Shown here one piece after another: positions 46,788 to 55,651 of a DNA stretch of 64,000 nt. A program made the position numbers and the translations under genes. The stretch covers positions 248,001-312,000 of the forward strand of contig JADKBV010000004.1 of NCBI GenBank assembly GCA_016714895.1, in the 5' to 3' direction. Each line of letters opens with the position of its first letter. Positions within the stretch are counted from its first letter, which is position 1. The notes beneath the pieces were generated by a model that saw nothing but the letters and a program-made list of their open reading frames with translations, searched no databases and was not told the DNA's origin. The stretch is from Saprospiraceae bacterium. GTDB lineage: Bacteria > Bacteroidota > Bacteroidia > Chitinophagales > Saprospiraceae.

Positions 46788-48104
46788 ATGTCGTTTAAAA
46801 AAATATTATTATCCTCCTGCTTATTGATGTTTTGGTCAGGAATAAAAAGTCAGGATTTTACCACCATGGTAGCTAAAGCTTGGGGCCACAACCAACAACT
46901 TAAAGCTAAAGAGTTTCAACTGGAAAGTGCCAATCTCCAACTTCAGGAAGCAAAATCCATGTACGGACCAACGGCCAGTTTTGGTGTACAATACACATTG
47001 GCAGCGGGCGGTCGAAGTATTCAACTTCCTGTAGGAGACTTATTAAATCCGGTCTATTCCACCCTGAACTCCATCACGCAAAGCAATCAGTTTCCTACAA
47101 TTCAAAATGTAGAAGAACAGTTTTTACCAAACAATTTTTATGATGCCAGATTCAGAATAAATCAACCGATTTATTACCCTGATCTTGCCATCAATAAAAA
47201 AATAAAAAAGGAATCCGCAGAACAAAAAAACCTGGAAGTCCTCGCATTTAAAAGATTGATAGCCAAAGAAGTTATGTCTTCTTACTTTATCCTCGAAAGT
47301 GCAAACAGAGCTGTTGAAATCTACAGAGCCAATGACACCTTACTCACAGAAGCCAAACGTGTCACCCAAAGTATGATCAAAAACGGTATAGCGCTTCCTT
47401 CTGCATTGGCACGAATTGAAACCCAACAATCTTTATTGTATTCTACTACGCTTGAAGCAGAAGGGAATATCCGAAATGCCTTATCCTATTTTGAGTTTAT
47501 CACCGGAGAAAATGACGTTCAGAAATTGAACCTGCCGGAATTGCCTGACCCAAATGCAGGTAATATTCAGGTGAGAGAAGAAATTTTACAGATTGACAAA
47601 GGGCAATCCATGTTGGCACTTGCCATTCAAAAAGAAGAATCTTTTTACCTTCCCAGAATCGGGGCACAGTTGGATCTGGGATCCCAGGACTTTAATTTCG
47701 GATTTCAGCCTTATGCTCTTTTTGGTATCAATGCTGAAATCAACCTTTTTGACAATAAGAGGCACCAACACCGCAAATCGTCTTACCAAGCTGAAAGTAT
47801 AGCCCTTGGAAAACAAAAAGAATATGTTTTTGATCAGTTTGAACTTCAAAAAACCATAACCCTGCAAAACCTTGAAACAGCAATCCTGCAGGCCAAAACA
47901 TTTGAAGCCCGAATGAACGCAGTTAAAAAATTGTACAACGAAATTTTCACAAAATACAAGGAAGGCAGCGCCAATTATCTGGAATTGCTCGACGCACAGA
48001 CACAAATCACTCAAATACAGATTCAATATAATCTTGCCCGTCAGAATGCCTGGTTGAAATGGGCTGATTATGTATATTCAACAGCATCTTATCCCATTTT
48101 TTAA
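46788..48104 (+). CDS. TolC-family outer-membrane efflux protein
   Basis: This 438-residue protein has a signal peptide (ending MFWSGIKSQD) and two OEP repeats of long helices. FQLESANLQLQEAKSMYGPTASFGVQY is in the first half and YKEGSANYLELLDAQTQITQIQIQYNLA in the second, both typical of TolC. It forms the outer-membrane exit duct for the RND pump. It is the first structural gene of tolC-mfp-rnd and is 20 bases from the next gene. Confidence 0.92.
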   Translation: MSFKKILLSSCLLMFWSGIKSQDFTTMVAKAWGHNQQLKAKEFQLESANLQLQEAKSMYGPTASFGVQYTLAAGGRSIQLPVGDLLNPVYSTLNSITQSNQFPTIQNVEEQFLPNNFYDARFRINQPIYYPDLAINKKIKKESAEQKNLEVLAFKRLIAKEVMSSYFILESANRAVEIYRANDTLLTEAKRVTQSMIKNGIALPSALARIETQQSLLYSTTLEAEGNIRNALSYFEFITGENDVQKLNLPELPDPNAGNIQVREEILQIDKGQSMLALAIQKEESFYLPRIGAQLDLGSQDFNFGFQPYALFGINAEINLFDNKRHQHRKSSYQAESIALGKQKEYVFDQFELQKTITLQNLETAILQAKTFEARMNAVKKLYNEIFTKYKEGSANYLELLDAQTQITQIQIQYNLARQNAWLKWADYVYSTASYPIF

Positions 48105-48124
48105 TCCTGAAACATTAAAACATC

Positions 48125-49171
48125 ATGAAAATTTTATCTTTAAAATATATTTTCCCTTTGGCCCTGAGTATTATTATAATATCCTGTAATTCTAAAGAAT
48201 CAGCCATCAAATCCCAACGTTCTGTCCCTGAAAACACCGTTGTTAAAACAGAAAAAGTAAAAAACAGCAGTGCTGATAACTCTGTAACGGCGCTCGGTTT
48301 GGTAATGAGTGAAAATGAAGCCAGACCTTCTTTTAAAACCGGTGGTGTGATTCAAAAAACGTATGTCAAAGAAGGAGACTTTGTCAAAAAAGGACAACTT
48401 TTGGCGACCCTGATAATGGACGAAATCGAAGCTCAGGTCAAACAAGCAGAAGAAGGATTTTTTAAGGCCGAAAGAGACCAAAAAAGAGTCAAAAATCTAT
48501 ATGCCGATAGTGTCGCCACGCTCGAACAGTTTCAAAATGTGACTACTGCCTATGAAGTTGCCAAAAGAAATGTTGACATAGCCAGATTCAATCGCACATA
48601 CAGCGAAGTAAAAGCACCCATTTCCGGTAAAATTGTCAAACAAATCATGAAATCCGGTGAAATTACCGGACCCGGAATGCCAATTTATGCCATCATGGGT
48701 GTGGGCGAAAGCGATTGGAAAATTATGGTCGGCCTGGTAGATAAAGATTGGGCCAGAGTTCAGAAAAATGATGTCGCTGAAATAAAACTGGATGCCTATC
48801 CCGGACAATCTTTTACCGGAAAAGTGGTCAACAAAACATCGGTCGGCGGGAATACCAGCGGAACCTTTGATGTGGAAATCGTTTTTGATCGGTCCCCTCA
48901 ATTATTGGCCGCAGGGTTGACTGCCCATGTAACTATCCAAACCAAAAACAATAACGGATTTACAGAAATTCCGGTTGATGCCCTGGTAAGGACTAATGGT
49001 CAGAAAGCCGAGGTATTTACCATAGAAAATGGCAAAGCAAAAAAAATCACCATAGAAATAGCCCGAATCTCAGGTGATTATGTATCTGTTTCCAAGGGTT
49101 TGGAAGGTGTAAGTGAAGTCATCACGATTGGTGCCGTTTACCTTGAAGACGGAGAAAAAGTTTCTTTTTAA
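48125..49171 (+). CDS. RND efflux periplasmic adaptor (membrane fusion lipoprotein)
   Basis: This 348-residue lipoprotein has the signal ALSIIIISC (Cys21). The barrel-sandwich reads KTGGVIQKTYVKEGDFVKKGQLLATL, then an alpha-hairpin (QVKQAEEGFFKAERDQKRVKNLY), then APISGKIVKQIMKSGEITGPG and a beta-barrel domain. It bridges the inner-membrane pump and TolC. It is shorter than AcrA, as is common in Bacteroidota. It sits between tolC and the permease in the operon. Confidence 0.93.
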   Translation: MKILSLKYIFPLALSIIIISCNSKESAIKSQRSVPENTVVKTEKVKNSSADNSVTALGLVMSENEARPSFKTGGVIQKTYVKEGDFVKKGQLLATLIMDEIEAQVKQAEEGFFKAERDQKRVKNLYADSVATLEQFQNVTTAYEVAKRNVDIARFNRTYSEVKAPISGKIVKQIMKSGEITGPGMPIYAIMGVGESDWKIMVGLVDKDWARVQKNDVAEIKLDAYPGQSFTGKVVNKTSVGGNTSGTFDVEIVFDRSPQLLAAGLTAHVTIQTKNNNGFTEIPVDALVRTNGQKAEVFTIENGKAKKITIEIARISGDYVSVSKGLEGVSEVITIGAVYLEDGEKVSF

Positions 49172-49207
49172 CAAACCGGTTTTCTGATATTAAAAAAATG
49201 AATACAC

Positions 49208-52200
49208 ATGAACTTTAATCAATTTTTTGTCAAAAACTGGCAATTTACCCTGGTTGTTTTTTTTGCTGTAATGGTATTAGGCGTCAATGCACTGCTCAAC
49301 ATGCCGAGAGGTGAAGACCCTCCCTTCGGAGCACCGATTTTTTCAATTGTGGTTGTGTATCCCGGAACCAATCCGATCGATATGGAAAAACTCATTGCCG
49401 ATCCCATAGAAGAAGAGATTTATCAACTCACGGACGTTAAAAAAATCAAAACCACCATCAAAGACGGTTTGGTCGTCATGTTGGCCGAGTTTAATTACGG
49501 CGTAGATGTTGAGGCAAAAAATAACGATGTCATTCGGGAAATAAATAAAATCCGTCCTGATTTGCCGGAAGGTATTGTGCTTCTGGACATCAAAAAAGCT
49601 GCCAGCAGCGATGTTGCTATCCTGCAGACTGCCATTATCAGTGATACGGTGTCTATTCAGACTATGAAAGAATTGGGTGAAAATCTGGAAAAACAGATGG
49701 AAAGAATCAAGGATGTCAAATGGTCAGAAGTTCAGGCAACACCAAATAAATTAATCAGAATTGACCTCGATCTTGAAAAAATGTCAGCCATGAAACTGGG
49801 ATTAAACCAGGTTTTGGGTCTGATACAAGCCAATAATATCAATATCCCCGGAGGATCTCTGGACTTGTCCAACAGAAAATACAACGTGAAAGCGACAACA
49901 GAATTTGAAGATGTGGAGGATATAAAAAATGCTGTCGTTCATGTAAGTAAAGAAGGTAAAATCGTCAAACTGGGTCAGATAGCAAATGTATATCCGGACC
50001 ATGAAAAGTTTGACCATATTGCCAGATATAACGGAAGAAGAGCCATCTGGGTCAACACCGCTATGAAGGACAAAAAAAATATCATTACCACCAGAAAGGA
50101 AATGCAAAAGGTTCTCGAAGCCTTCGAAAAAGATTTGCCGGAAGGCGTGACAATGGAGCAGTCTTTTGATCAGGAAATAGGAGTAAAAAACCGACTTGCC
50201 GGCCTCGGAAGGGACTTTCTGATTGCTATTTTTCTGGTTTTACTCACCTTACTTCCCTTAGGTACCAGAGCTTCCCTGGTAGTTATGATTTCCATTCCTC
50301 TATCCTTAAGTATTGGTCTTTTTGCTTTGGATATGTTGGGGTACACATTAAATCAATTGAGTATCGTCGGAATGGTTATTTCCTTAGGATTGCTGGTAGA
50401 CGACAGTATTGTAGTGGTCGAAAATATAGAAAGATATATGCGAAAAGGTGTTTCTGCCAAAGAAGCCGCCATTTCAGCCACCAACCATATTATGGTAGCA
50501 ATCCTGGGATGTACAGCCACTTTATTACTGGCTTTTTTACCCCTGGCAAACCTGCCGGAAGGGTCAGGTGATTTTATCCGGTCTTTGCCGATGGCGGTCA
50601 TGGTTACGGTACTTGCTTCATTATTTGTTTCGGTGACTATCATACCATTTCTTTCGAGCATTTTGTTAAAAGCTCACGAAAAACAAAGCCACTCTGAAGG
50701 AAATTTCTTTTTCAACGCTTTCAAAAAATATATCAATTCTCCCTATCAACGTTTATTGGAATGGTGCATGCAAAAACCATATGTGACACTGATGATTGCC
50801 GGTGGTTTGTTTGCCGCTTCTTTATTGCTCGTGCCACAATTGGGTTTCAGTTTATTTCCTGAATCTGAAAAACCTATCATAACCGTCGACATCGAAACAG
50901 AACCGGGTTCACGTCTCCAACATACAGACAAAACAGTCAGAAAAATCGAAAAATTATTGTTGGCGATGCCCGAAGTACACCATATCAGCGCCAATGCCGG
51001 CAAAGGGAATCCGCGCATTTACTACAATGAATTTCAAAAACAAAATGCCGAAAACCTGGGACAAATCATTATTTATCTCGATCCCAAAACAAAAGTTCCT
51101 GAAATCGTGGCTTTCGCCGAAAAAACGAGAAATGCATTAAAAGGTATACCGGGAACAAGAATAGAGGTAAAACGATTTCAACAAGGACCACCTATTTCAG
51201 CGCCTGTTGAAATCAGGATTTTGGGCAACAATCTGGACACTTTACAAACCTTAAGCAGCAAGGTCGAAAAAATTGTCCTTGATACAAAAGGAAGCATGTA
51301 TGTGCGCAATGATTTAAAATATCAGGGAAATGATCTGGTTGTGAAAATCGACAAAGAAAAAGCCGGCTTGTTTGGTCTTACTGGAGCGGAAATCGCTAAA
51401 ACCATCCGACTGGCTATGGCAGGCATTGATGTCGGAAATATAAAAAATGACGAAGGTGACGAATTTCCCCTGAGAGTCAGCCTTCAGGAAAATACATTTA
51501 ATGCCATAGAAACCTTTGAAAAGATCAATATCACTTCTTTAAGTGGTGCTTTGGTTCCTCTGAAACAAGTAGCGGAAATATCGCTTTTGCCTTCATCTTC
51601 GACCGTATTGCATTACAATAAAGAAAGATATGCCTTGGTAAGCAGTTTTGTCGAAAAAGAATACAACACCGACAAAGTGACCACCGAAATCCTGGAAAAT
51701 ATCGATCAAAAACTGGTGTTACCCAAAGGATACCGGGTAGTTGCCGCCGGAGAAAGAGAATCCCGCGAAGAATCATTCGGAGGATTGGGCACCATCATTA
51801 TTGTGACGGTTTTTGGTTTGCTGGCTATTTTGATCCTCGAATTCAGAACCTTTAAGTCTACCCTGATCGTTTTGAGTGTCATTCCGATGGGAATTATCGG
51901 TGCCTTACTCGCCCTGTATTTTGCCGGAGAATCATTGTCCTTTGTTGCAACAGTGGGTATTATTGCCCTTGTGGGAATAGAAATCAAAAACAGCATTCTG
52001 ATGGTCGATTATACCAATTCCTTACGGGAAAAAGGAATGCCCTTGTACGAAGCAGTCATGGATGGCGCAGAAACGCGGTTTTTACCCATTTTACTTACAT
52101 CTTTGACAGCTATCGGAGGTTTGACACCTCTGGTTCTTGAAAATTCTCCACTGATCAGCCCATTGGCTAAAGTATTAATAGGAGGATTGATAACAAGTAC

Positions 52201-52285
52201 CTTATTAAGCCGTCTGGTGACACCGGTTTTGTACAAATTGATTCCTCCCCAGGTAGAAGTGAAAACCCAATCGGATTTTGAGTAA
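49208..52285 (+). CDS. RND-family efflux permease (HAE1-like)
   Basis: This 1025-residue proton-driven inner-membrane pump has two repeats of a first helix, a large periplasmic loop and five more helices. YPGTNPIDMEKLIADPIEEEI is the porter-domain start; GLLVDDSIVVVENIERYM carries the proton-relay Asp pair in TM4. The second half has VGIEIKNSILMVDYTNSLREKG. Terminal SRLVTPVLYKL matches the last helix. Drug, dye or lipid export is likely; the substrate is unknown. Expression is probably controlled by the TetR protein at the start of the operon. Confidence 0.95.
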   Translation: MNFNQFFVKNWQFTLVVFFAVMVLGVNALLNMPRGEDPPFGAPIFSIVVVYPGTNPIDMEKLIADPIEEEIYQLTDVKKIKTTIKDGLVVMLAEFNYGVDVEAKNNDVIREINKIRPDLPEGIVLLDIKKAASSDVAILQTAIISDTVSIQTMKELGENLEKQMERIKDVKWSEVQATPNKLIRIDLDLEKMSAMKLGLNQVLGLIQANNINIPGGSLDLSNRKYNVKATTEFEDVEDIKNAVVHVSKEGKIVKLGQIANVYPDHEKFDHIARYNGRRAIWVNTAMKDKKNIITTRKEMQKVLEAFEKDLPEGVTMEQSFDQEIGVKNRLAGLGRDFLIAIFLVLLTLLPLGTRASLVVMISIPLSLSIGLFALDMLGYTLNQLSIVGMVISLGLLVDDSIVVVENIERYMRKGVSAKEAAISATNHIMVAILGCTATLLLAFLPLANLPEGSGDFIRSLPMAVMVTVLASLFVSVTIIPFLSSILLKAHEKQSHSEGNFFFNAFKKYINSPYQRLLEWCMQKPYVTLMIAGGLFAASLLLVPQLGFSLFPESEKPIITVDIETEPGSRLQHTDKTVRKIEKLLLAMPEVHHISANAGKGNPRIYYNEFQKQNAENLGQIIIYLDPKTKVPEIVAFAEKTRNALKGIPGTRIEVKRFQQGPPISAPVEIRILGNNLDTLQTLSSKVEKIVLDTKGSMYVRNDLKYQGNDLVVKIDKEKAGLFGLTGAEIAKTIRLAMAGIDVGNIKNDEGDEFPLRVSLQENTFNAIETFEKINITSLSGALVPLKQVAEISLLPSSSTVLHYNKERYALVSSFVEKEYNTDKVTTEILENIDQKLVLPKGYRVVAAGERESREESFGGLGTIIIVTVFGLLAILILEFRTFKSTLIVLSVIPMGIIGALLALYFAGESLSFVATVGIIALVGIEIKNSILMVDYTNSLREKGMPLYEAVMDGAETRFLPILLTSLTAIGGLTPLVLENSPLISPLAKVLIGGLITSTLLSRLVTPVLYKLIPPQVEVKTQSDFE

Positions 52286-52290
52286 AAATT

Positions 52291-53583
52291 TTATGTTTTG
52301 TTGCCGGTCAGCGATAAATATTTGTTTTTCAGCAAATCGTTAACGGCAGTCAAATCAATATTTTTGATCAGTAAAAACAAAACAACAGGATATATATGAT
52401 GAAATAGTCTTTTCATAGATGTTGACATATGCCAAAGTAAATCCCTTGGTGTAATGAGATATATACAAAGGTAAAAGCCGATGATGAGCCCCGGAATCAA
52501 CCATTCTTTCCTGATAGATGTGATAAAATTTCGGAGTAAGATTACTAACAAAACAAAAGTATAGTATTTGGTAAACAACGTTTCCAACGAAAACCGTATG
52601 ATGTGAAAATACCGGTAAGGCGAAAGCAGTTTATCAAAAACAGAACCTGATTGTCCGGCTACAAGATCATTCATCGGGGCGTAAACGAGTTTAAAGTACA
52701 AAGCAGGTATAAGCAAAGGTATAAGACCTGAAAAAAAGGATATAAAGGCAGAAAATCTGTTTTTTTCAATAATAAAAATATAGATACATATTGCCAACAA
52801 AAAGACATAACCTTCATTTTTGACTGACAATGCGACCGAAACCAAAAATCCTGTCCAGCGATGAAAATTAGCAGGCTTTTCGGTTTGCAGTATCACGATC
52901 AACAATAAAAGCAGCGCCATAAAACTGTCGGCATACTGAGAAGACACCAAATTCATGAAGTTAACATCCAACAATAAAGCCACCATAAGCAATATTCCGA
53001 TGTATACAAAAGGTTTACAAACGGAATACAATACATACAGGATTAAAAGGTAAAAAAGCATGGATATCATAGCGGGAACAAAAGCATGGATACCACCGAA
53101 AGCCTTCCAGAACGAGGCAACCATAGCCGGAAGTAATAACGGATAATCGGGATGTGACCAGGCAAGATTGGGATGCAGCATAGATGTCCATGATGTTTCA
53201 TAATACAAAAATTTTGCATGCAAATTCCAGATGGCCCAGGCATCCCATTCTCCCCATTTTTCTGTATACATCAAAAAAACAAGGATTCCGATCCAAATAA
53301 TCCACAAAAACCGATAATCCGGGAACAAAATCCGGATAATTTTGCTTCTAAAATTATTAAAAACCGGAAAAATCGTCAATAAGGGAAGGCATAATAAAAA
53401 CACATATTGTATAGAAAAAAACAGCGATATTGAATACAAAGTACCGACGATTACAGGACTAATCAATATGGCTATCACATTCGTCAGATAATCCGGAAAT
53501 AAAGATTTTTGACCCCAAATTAAAAAAAATAAACAGAGTAATATGATATCAACAAAAGTAAGAAGGGTAACCAATTCTGACAT
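52291..53583 (-). CDS. GT-C-fold polytopic membrane glycosyltransferase-like protein
   Basis: This 430-residue protein has about 11 membrane helices. The first extracytoplasmic loop has EKWGEWDAWAIWNLHAKFLY, then LAWSHPDYPLLLPAMVASF, an acidic/WD-type motif typical of GT-C enzymes that use polyprenyl-phosphate sugars. SVKNEGYVFLLA follows. The donor and acceptor are unknown. It begins four bases after the small membrane protein gene and ends five bases from the convergent efflux permease. Confidence 0.78.
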   Translation of the reverse strand: MSELVTLLTFVDIILLCLFFLIWGQKSLFPDYLTNVIAILISPVIVGTLYSISLFFSIQYVFLLCLPLLTIFPVFNNFRSKIIRILFPDYRFLWIIWIGILVFLMYTEKWGEWDAWAIWNLHAKFLYYETSWTSMLHPNLAWSHPDYPLLLPAMVASFWKAFGGIHAFVPAMISMLFYLLILYVLYSVCKPFVYIGILLMVALLLDVNFMNLVSSQYADSFMALLLLLIVILQTEKPANFHRWTGFLVSVALSVKNEGYVFLLAICIYIFIIEKNRFSAFISFFSGLIPLLIPALYFKLVYAPMNDLVAGQSGSVFDKLLSPYRYFHIIRFSLETLFTKYYTFVLLVILLRNFITSIRKEWLIPGLIIGFYLCIYLITPRDLLWHMSTSMKRLFHHIYPVVLFLLIKNIDLTAVNDLLKNKYLSLTGNKT

Positions 53584-53587
53584 TTTT

Positions 53588-53887
53588 TTATGGATTCTGA
53601 ATGGTTAAAAAAAACTTTTTTCCGTTTGAATTCCGGACAAAATCAATTCTGTTGGTCGAATCCGCAGATAATGTACAGGACAACACTTCTGGTGCCAATA
53701 CAAACTGAACCTGATAATATAATTTTTCTCTGTTTGTGTCTTGTTGAACGAGTGTTTCGTTAGTTTGTATTGCTTTCAATACCCGGTCAGGTTCATTTTC
53801 AGACATATCAAACAATGGAAACCAATGTACCAACGTGAAAACTATCAGGGTGAGCGGAAACAAAAAGGAGGTAAAAAGATTTTTCAA
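53588..53887 (-). CDS. Small single-pass membrane protein paired with the GT-C gene
   Basis: This 99-residue protein has one N-terminal membrane segment (about 6-24) and an extracytoplasmic domain with LYYQVQFVLAPEVLSCTLS and a C-terminal strand pair. It has no recognised family. A four-base gap to the GT-C gene suggests co-translation and a partner role. Confidence 0.65.
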   Translation of the reverse strand: MKNLFTSFLFPLTLIVFTLVHWFPLFDMSENEPDRVLKAIQTNETLVQQDTNREKLYYQVQFVLAPEVLSCTLSADSTNRIDFVRNSNGKKFFLTIQNP

Positions 53888-54229
53888 AAGAGCAAAATAA
53901 TTTGATCGGACAATATTAGTAAATTTCCGGTATATTGAGACTAAACACCTTTAAATTCGATCAAAAACCGGCAGATGAAAAGCATTTTTTGAAAAATACA
54001 AAGAAGTAGGTTTGATAAAACGTTACATCCTATGGCCTGTATTGGGTCATGTGGCATGAAGAAACCTTTTATCTTTTATCACTAACCATATTATCATTAT
54101 TCCTTCAGATTGGCTATTCTATATTTGCATTAGGATAAGATGAGGTATAAACTTCTAGATGATTTCATATTTGGTTTTTACAGGAATATATATAACTTTA
54201 CTTTATTTTTCAGCTAATACCCGTGCAAA
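53888..54229. other. Intergenic region upstream of the sigma factor
   Basis: These 342 bases separate divergent transcription units. No gene or strong hairpin was seen. The region should hold the promoter of the sigma-CHAT operon, but no exact TAnnTTTG box is near the ATG, which would fit recognition by an alternative sigma factor. Confidence 0.4.
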
Positions 54230-54790
54230 ATGAAACATTCGGATAATGAATTGGTCGAAAGATTGAAAAACGGAGATATCAGACTCCTGGAAAATATATA
54301 TTTGGAATACAAACCTGCTTTTACAGAATGGGTGAAACAAAAATACGGGTTGCATATTGAAGATATAGAAGACATCTGGCAGGAGGTCGTGATTATTTTT
54401 TTTGAAAATGTTAAGAAAAATAAGCTTGAGGTATTAAAGGTAAAGTTGATTACTTATTTGTATGCTATTGGTAAACATTTAATATATAAATTATTAGACA
54501 AACGTAACCGCAATTTGGAAAATCACAAAATCAATAAGGAAGAAGATGATACTTTTCAATATTTTGGAGAAGACGAACTTAAACAAGAAACCAACATTTT
54601 AGCATCGCGTACCTTCTCAAAGCTGGGAAAATCTTGCCAGGAATTATTGATAGCAAGATATTATTACGGTAAATCTGTGGAAGAAATATGTATGGATTCA
54701 GGTTTGTCATCAAAAAACACAGTAAGCGCATCAATCAGTAGATGTATAAAACAATTAAAAGAATTAATTTTTAAAAACGGGGTCCAATGA
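54230..54790 (+). CDS. ECF-type sigma-70 family RNA polymerase sigma factor
   Basis: This 186-residue sigma factor has only regions 2 and 4. Region 2 includes IYLEYKPAFTEWVKQKYG and DIEDIWQEVVIIFFENV. Region 4 has LGKSCQELLIARYYYGKSVEEICMDSGL and NTVSASISRCIKQLKELI as the helix-turn-helix. It should redirect RNA polymerase to specific promoters in response to an envelope signal. Its stop overlaps the start of the anti-sigma-like gene by four bases (ATGA), a classic coupled pair. Confidence 0.9.
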   Translation: MKHSDNELVERLKNGDIRLLENIYLEYKPAFTEWVKQKYGLHIEDIEDIWQEVVIIFFENVKKNKLEVLKVKLITYLYAIGKHLIYKLLDKRNRNLENHKINKEEDDTFQYFGEDELKQETNILASRTFSKLGKSCQELLIARYYYGKSVEEICMDSGLSSKNTVSASISRCIKQLKELIFKNGVQ

Positions 54791-55572
54791 AACAGGAGTA
54801 TATTGATTTAATAGAGAAATATTTCGGTTCAGGGTTGAATACTGACGAAAAGAAAGAATTTGAGAATTTGATGGCTAACAATGAGGCATTTAAACAAGAA
54901 TTTGAAGAATACAAAATTGTGCTCAGTGTCATACAGGCCGAAGGCAGGAATCATCTGAAACAAAAATTAATTTCTTTAAATACAGTCGGTAAAAATAAGA
55001 TACAATGGGCAAAAAGATTAGGTATAGCAGCTGGTTTAACAGGTATTATGTTGATTGCAGGGTACTATACCTTAATAAGGTTTGATCAATCAAAAACCAA
55101 CCCAATGACAAATGTAAATGAAACTGAAAAGAACAAAAAAGCGGAAACCGATACTATCGCAGAGAGAAAAGAAAATTTAAATGAAAATGATTTACAAAAA
55201 AAGGCATTAGAGTATGATAAACAAAAAACAAAAGCAGATTCACTATTTGCAGCCCATTACAAACCTTTCAGACATGAATCTTTAGAGCCTACATTGCGGG
55301 GAGAGGAAACAGATAATCAAAGAAATATATTTTTAAAATTGTATTGGGAAGAGAAATATTCAGAGGCATTGTTGCAATATAATGAGCTTTCAGAAGAAGA
55401 AAAATTGAACCCCAATCTCATGTTTCAATATGCTATTTGTCTGATAGAAAACAAACAGTACAAAAAAGCTGAAGCTATTTTGGAAGTTTTGAAAGCAGAA
55501 AATAAAAGCAGGTTTGATAAAGATATTGAAAAGTATATAAAATTATTAAAACAGCGAAGAATACATGATTAA
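54787..55572 (+). CDS. Single-pass anti-sigma-like membrane protein with periplasmic TPR-like domain
   Basis: This 261-residue protein has a cytoplasmic N-terminus (1-70) opening EYIDLIEKYFGSGLNTDEKKEFENLM, the pattern of Bacteroidota anti-sigma factors lacking a zinc finger. The membrane helix is at about 77-95. A Lys/Glu linker follows, then a periplasmic domain with TPR-like helices (LFAAHYKPF, then YEEKYSEALLQYNELSEEEKL-like, then QFQYAICLIENKQYKKAEAIL-like). It probably holds the sigma factor and responds to an envelope event. It overlaps the sigma gene start-to-stop and touches the CHAT gene. No cysteine zinc site is seen. Confidence 0.78.
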   Translation: MKQEYIDLIEKYFGSGLNTDEKKEFENLMANNEAFKQEFEEYKIVLSVIQAEGRNHLKQKLISLNTVGKNKIQWAKRLGIAAGLTGIMLIAGYYTLIRFDQSKTNPMTNVNETEKNKKAETDTIAERKENLNENDLQKKALEYDKQKTKADSLFAAHYKPFRHESLEPTLRGEETDNQRNIFLKLYWEEKYSEALLQYNELSEEEKLNPNLMFQYAICLIENKQYKKAEAILEVLKAENKSRFDKDIEKYIKLLKQRRIHD

Positions 55573-55651
55573 TGAATACTATTTTTTGTATAAAAATGTA
55601 TTCATTAATTTCATGTTTGTTGGATTTATTTTTAAAAGCAATCAAAATAAA

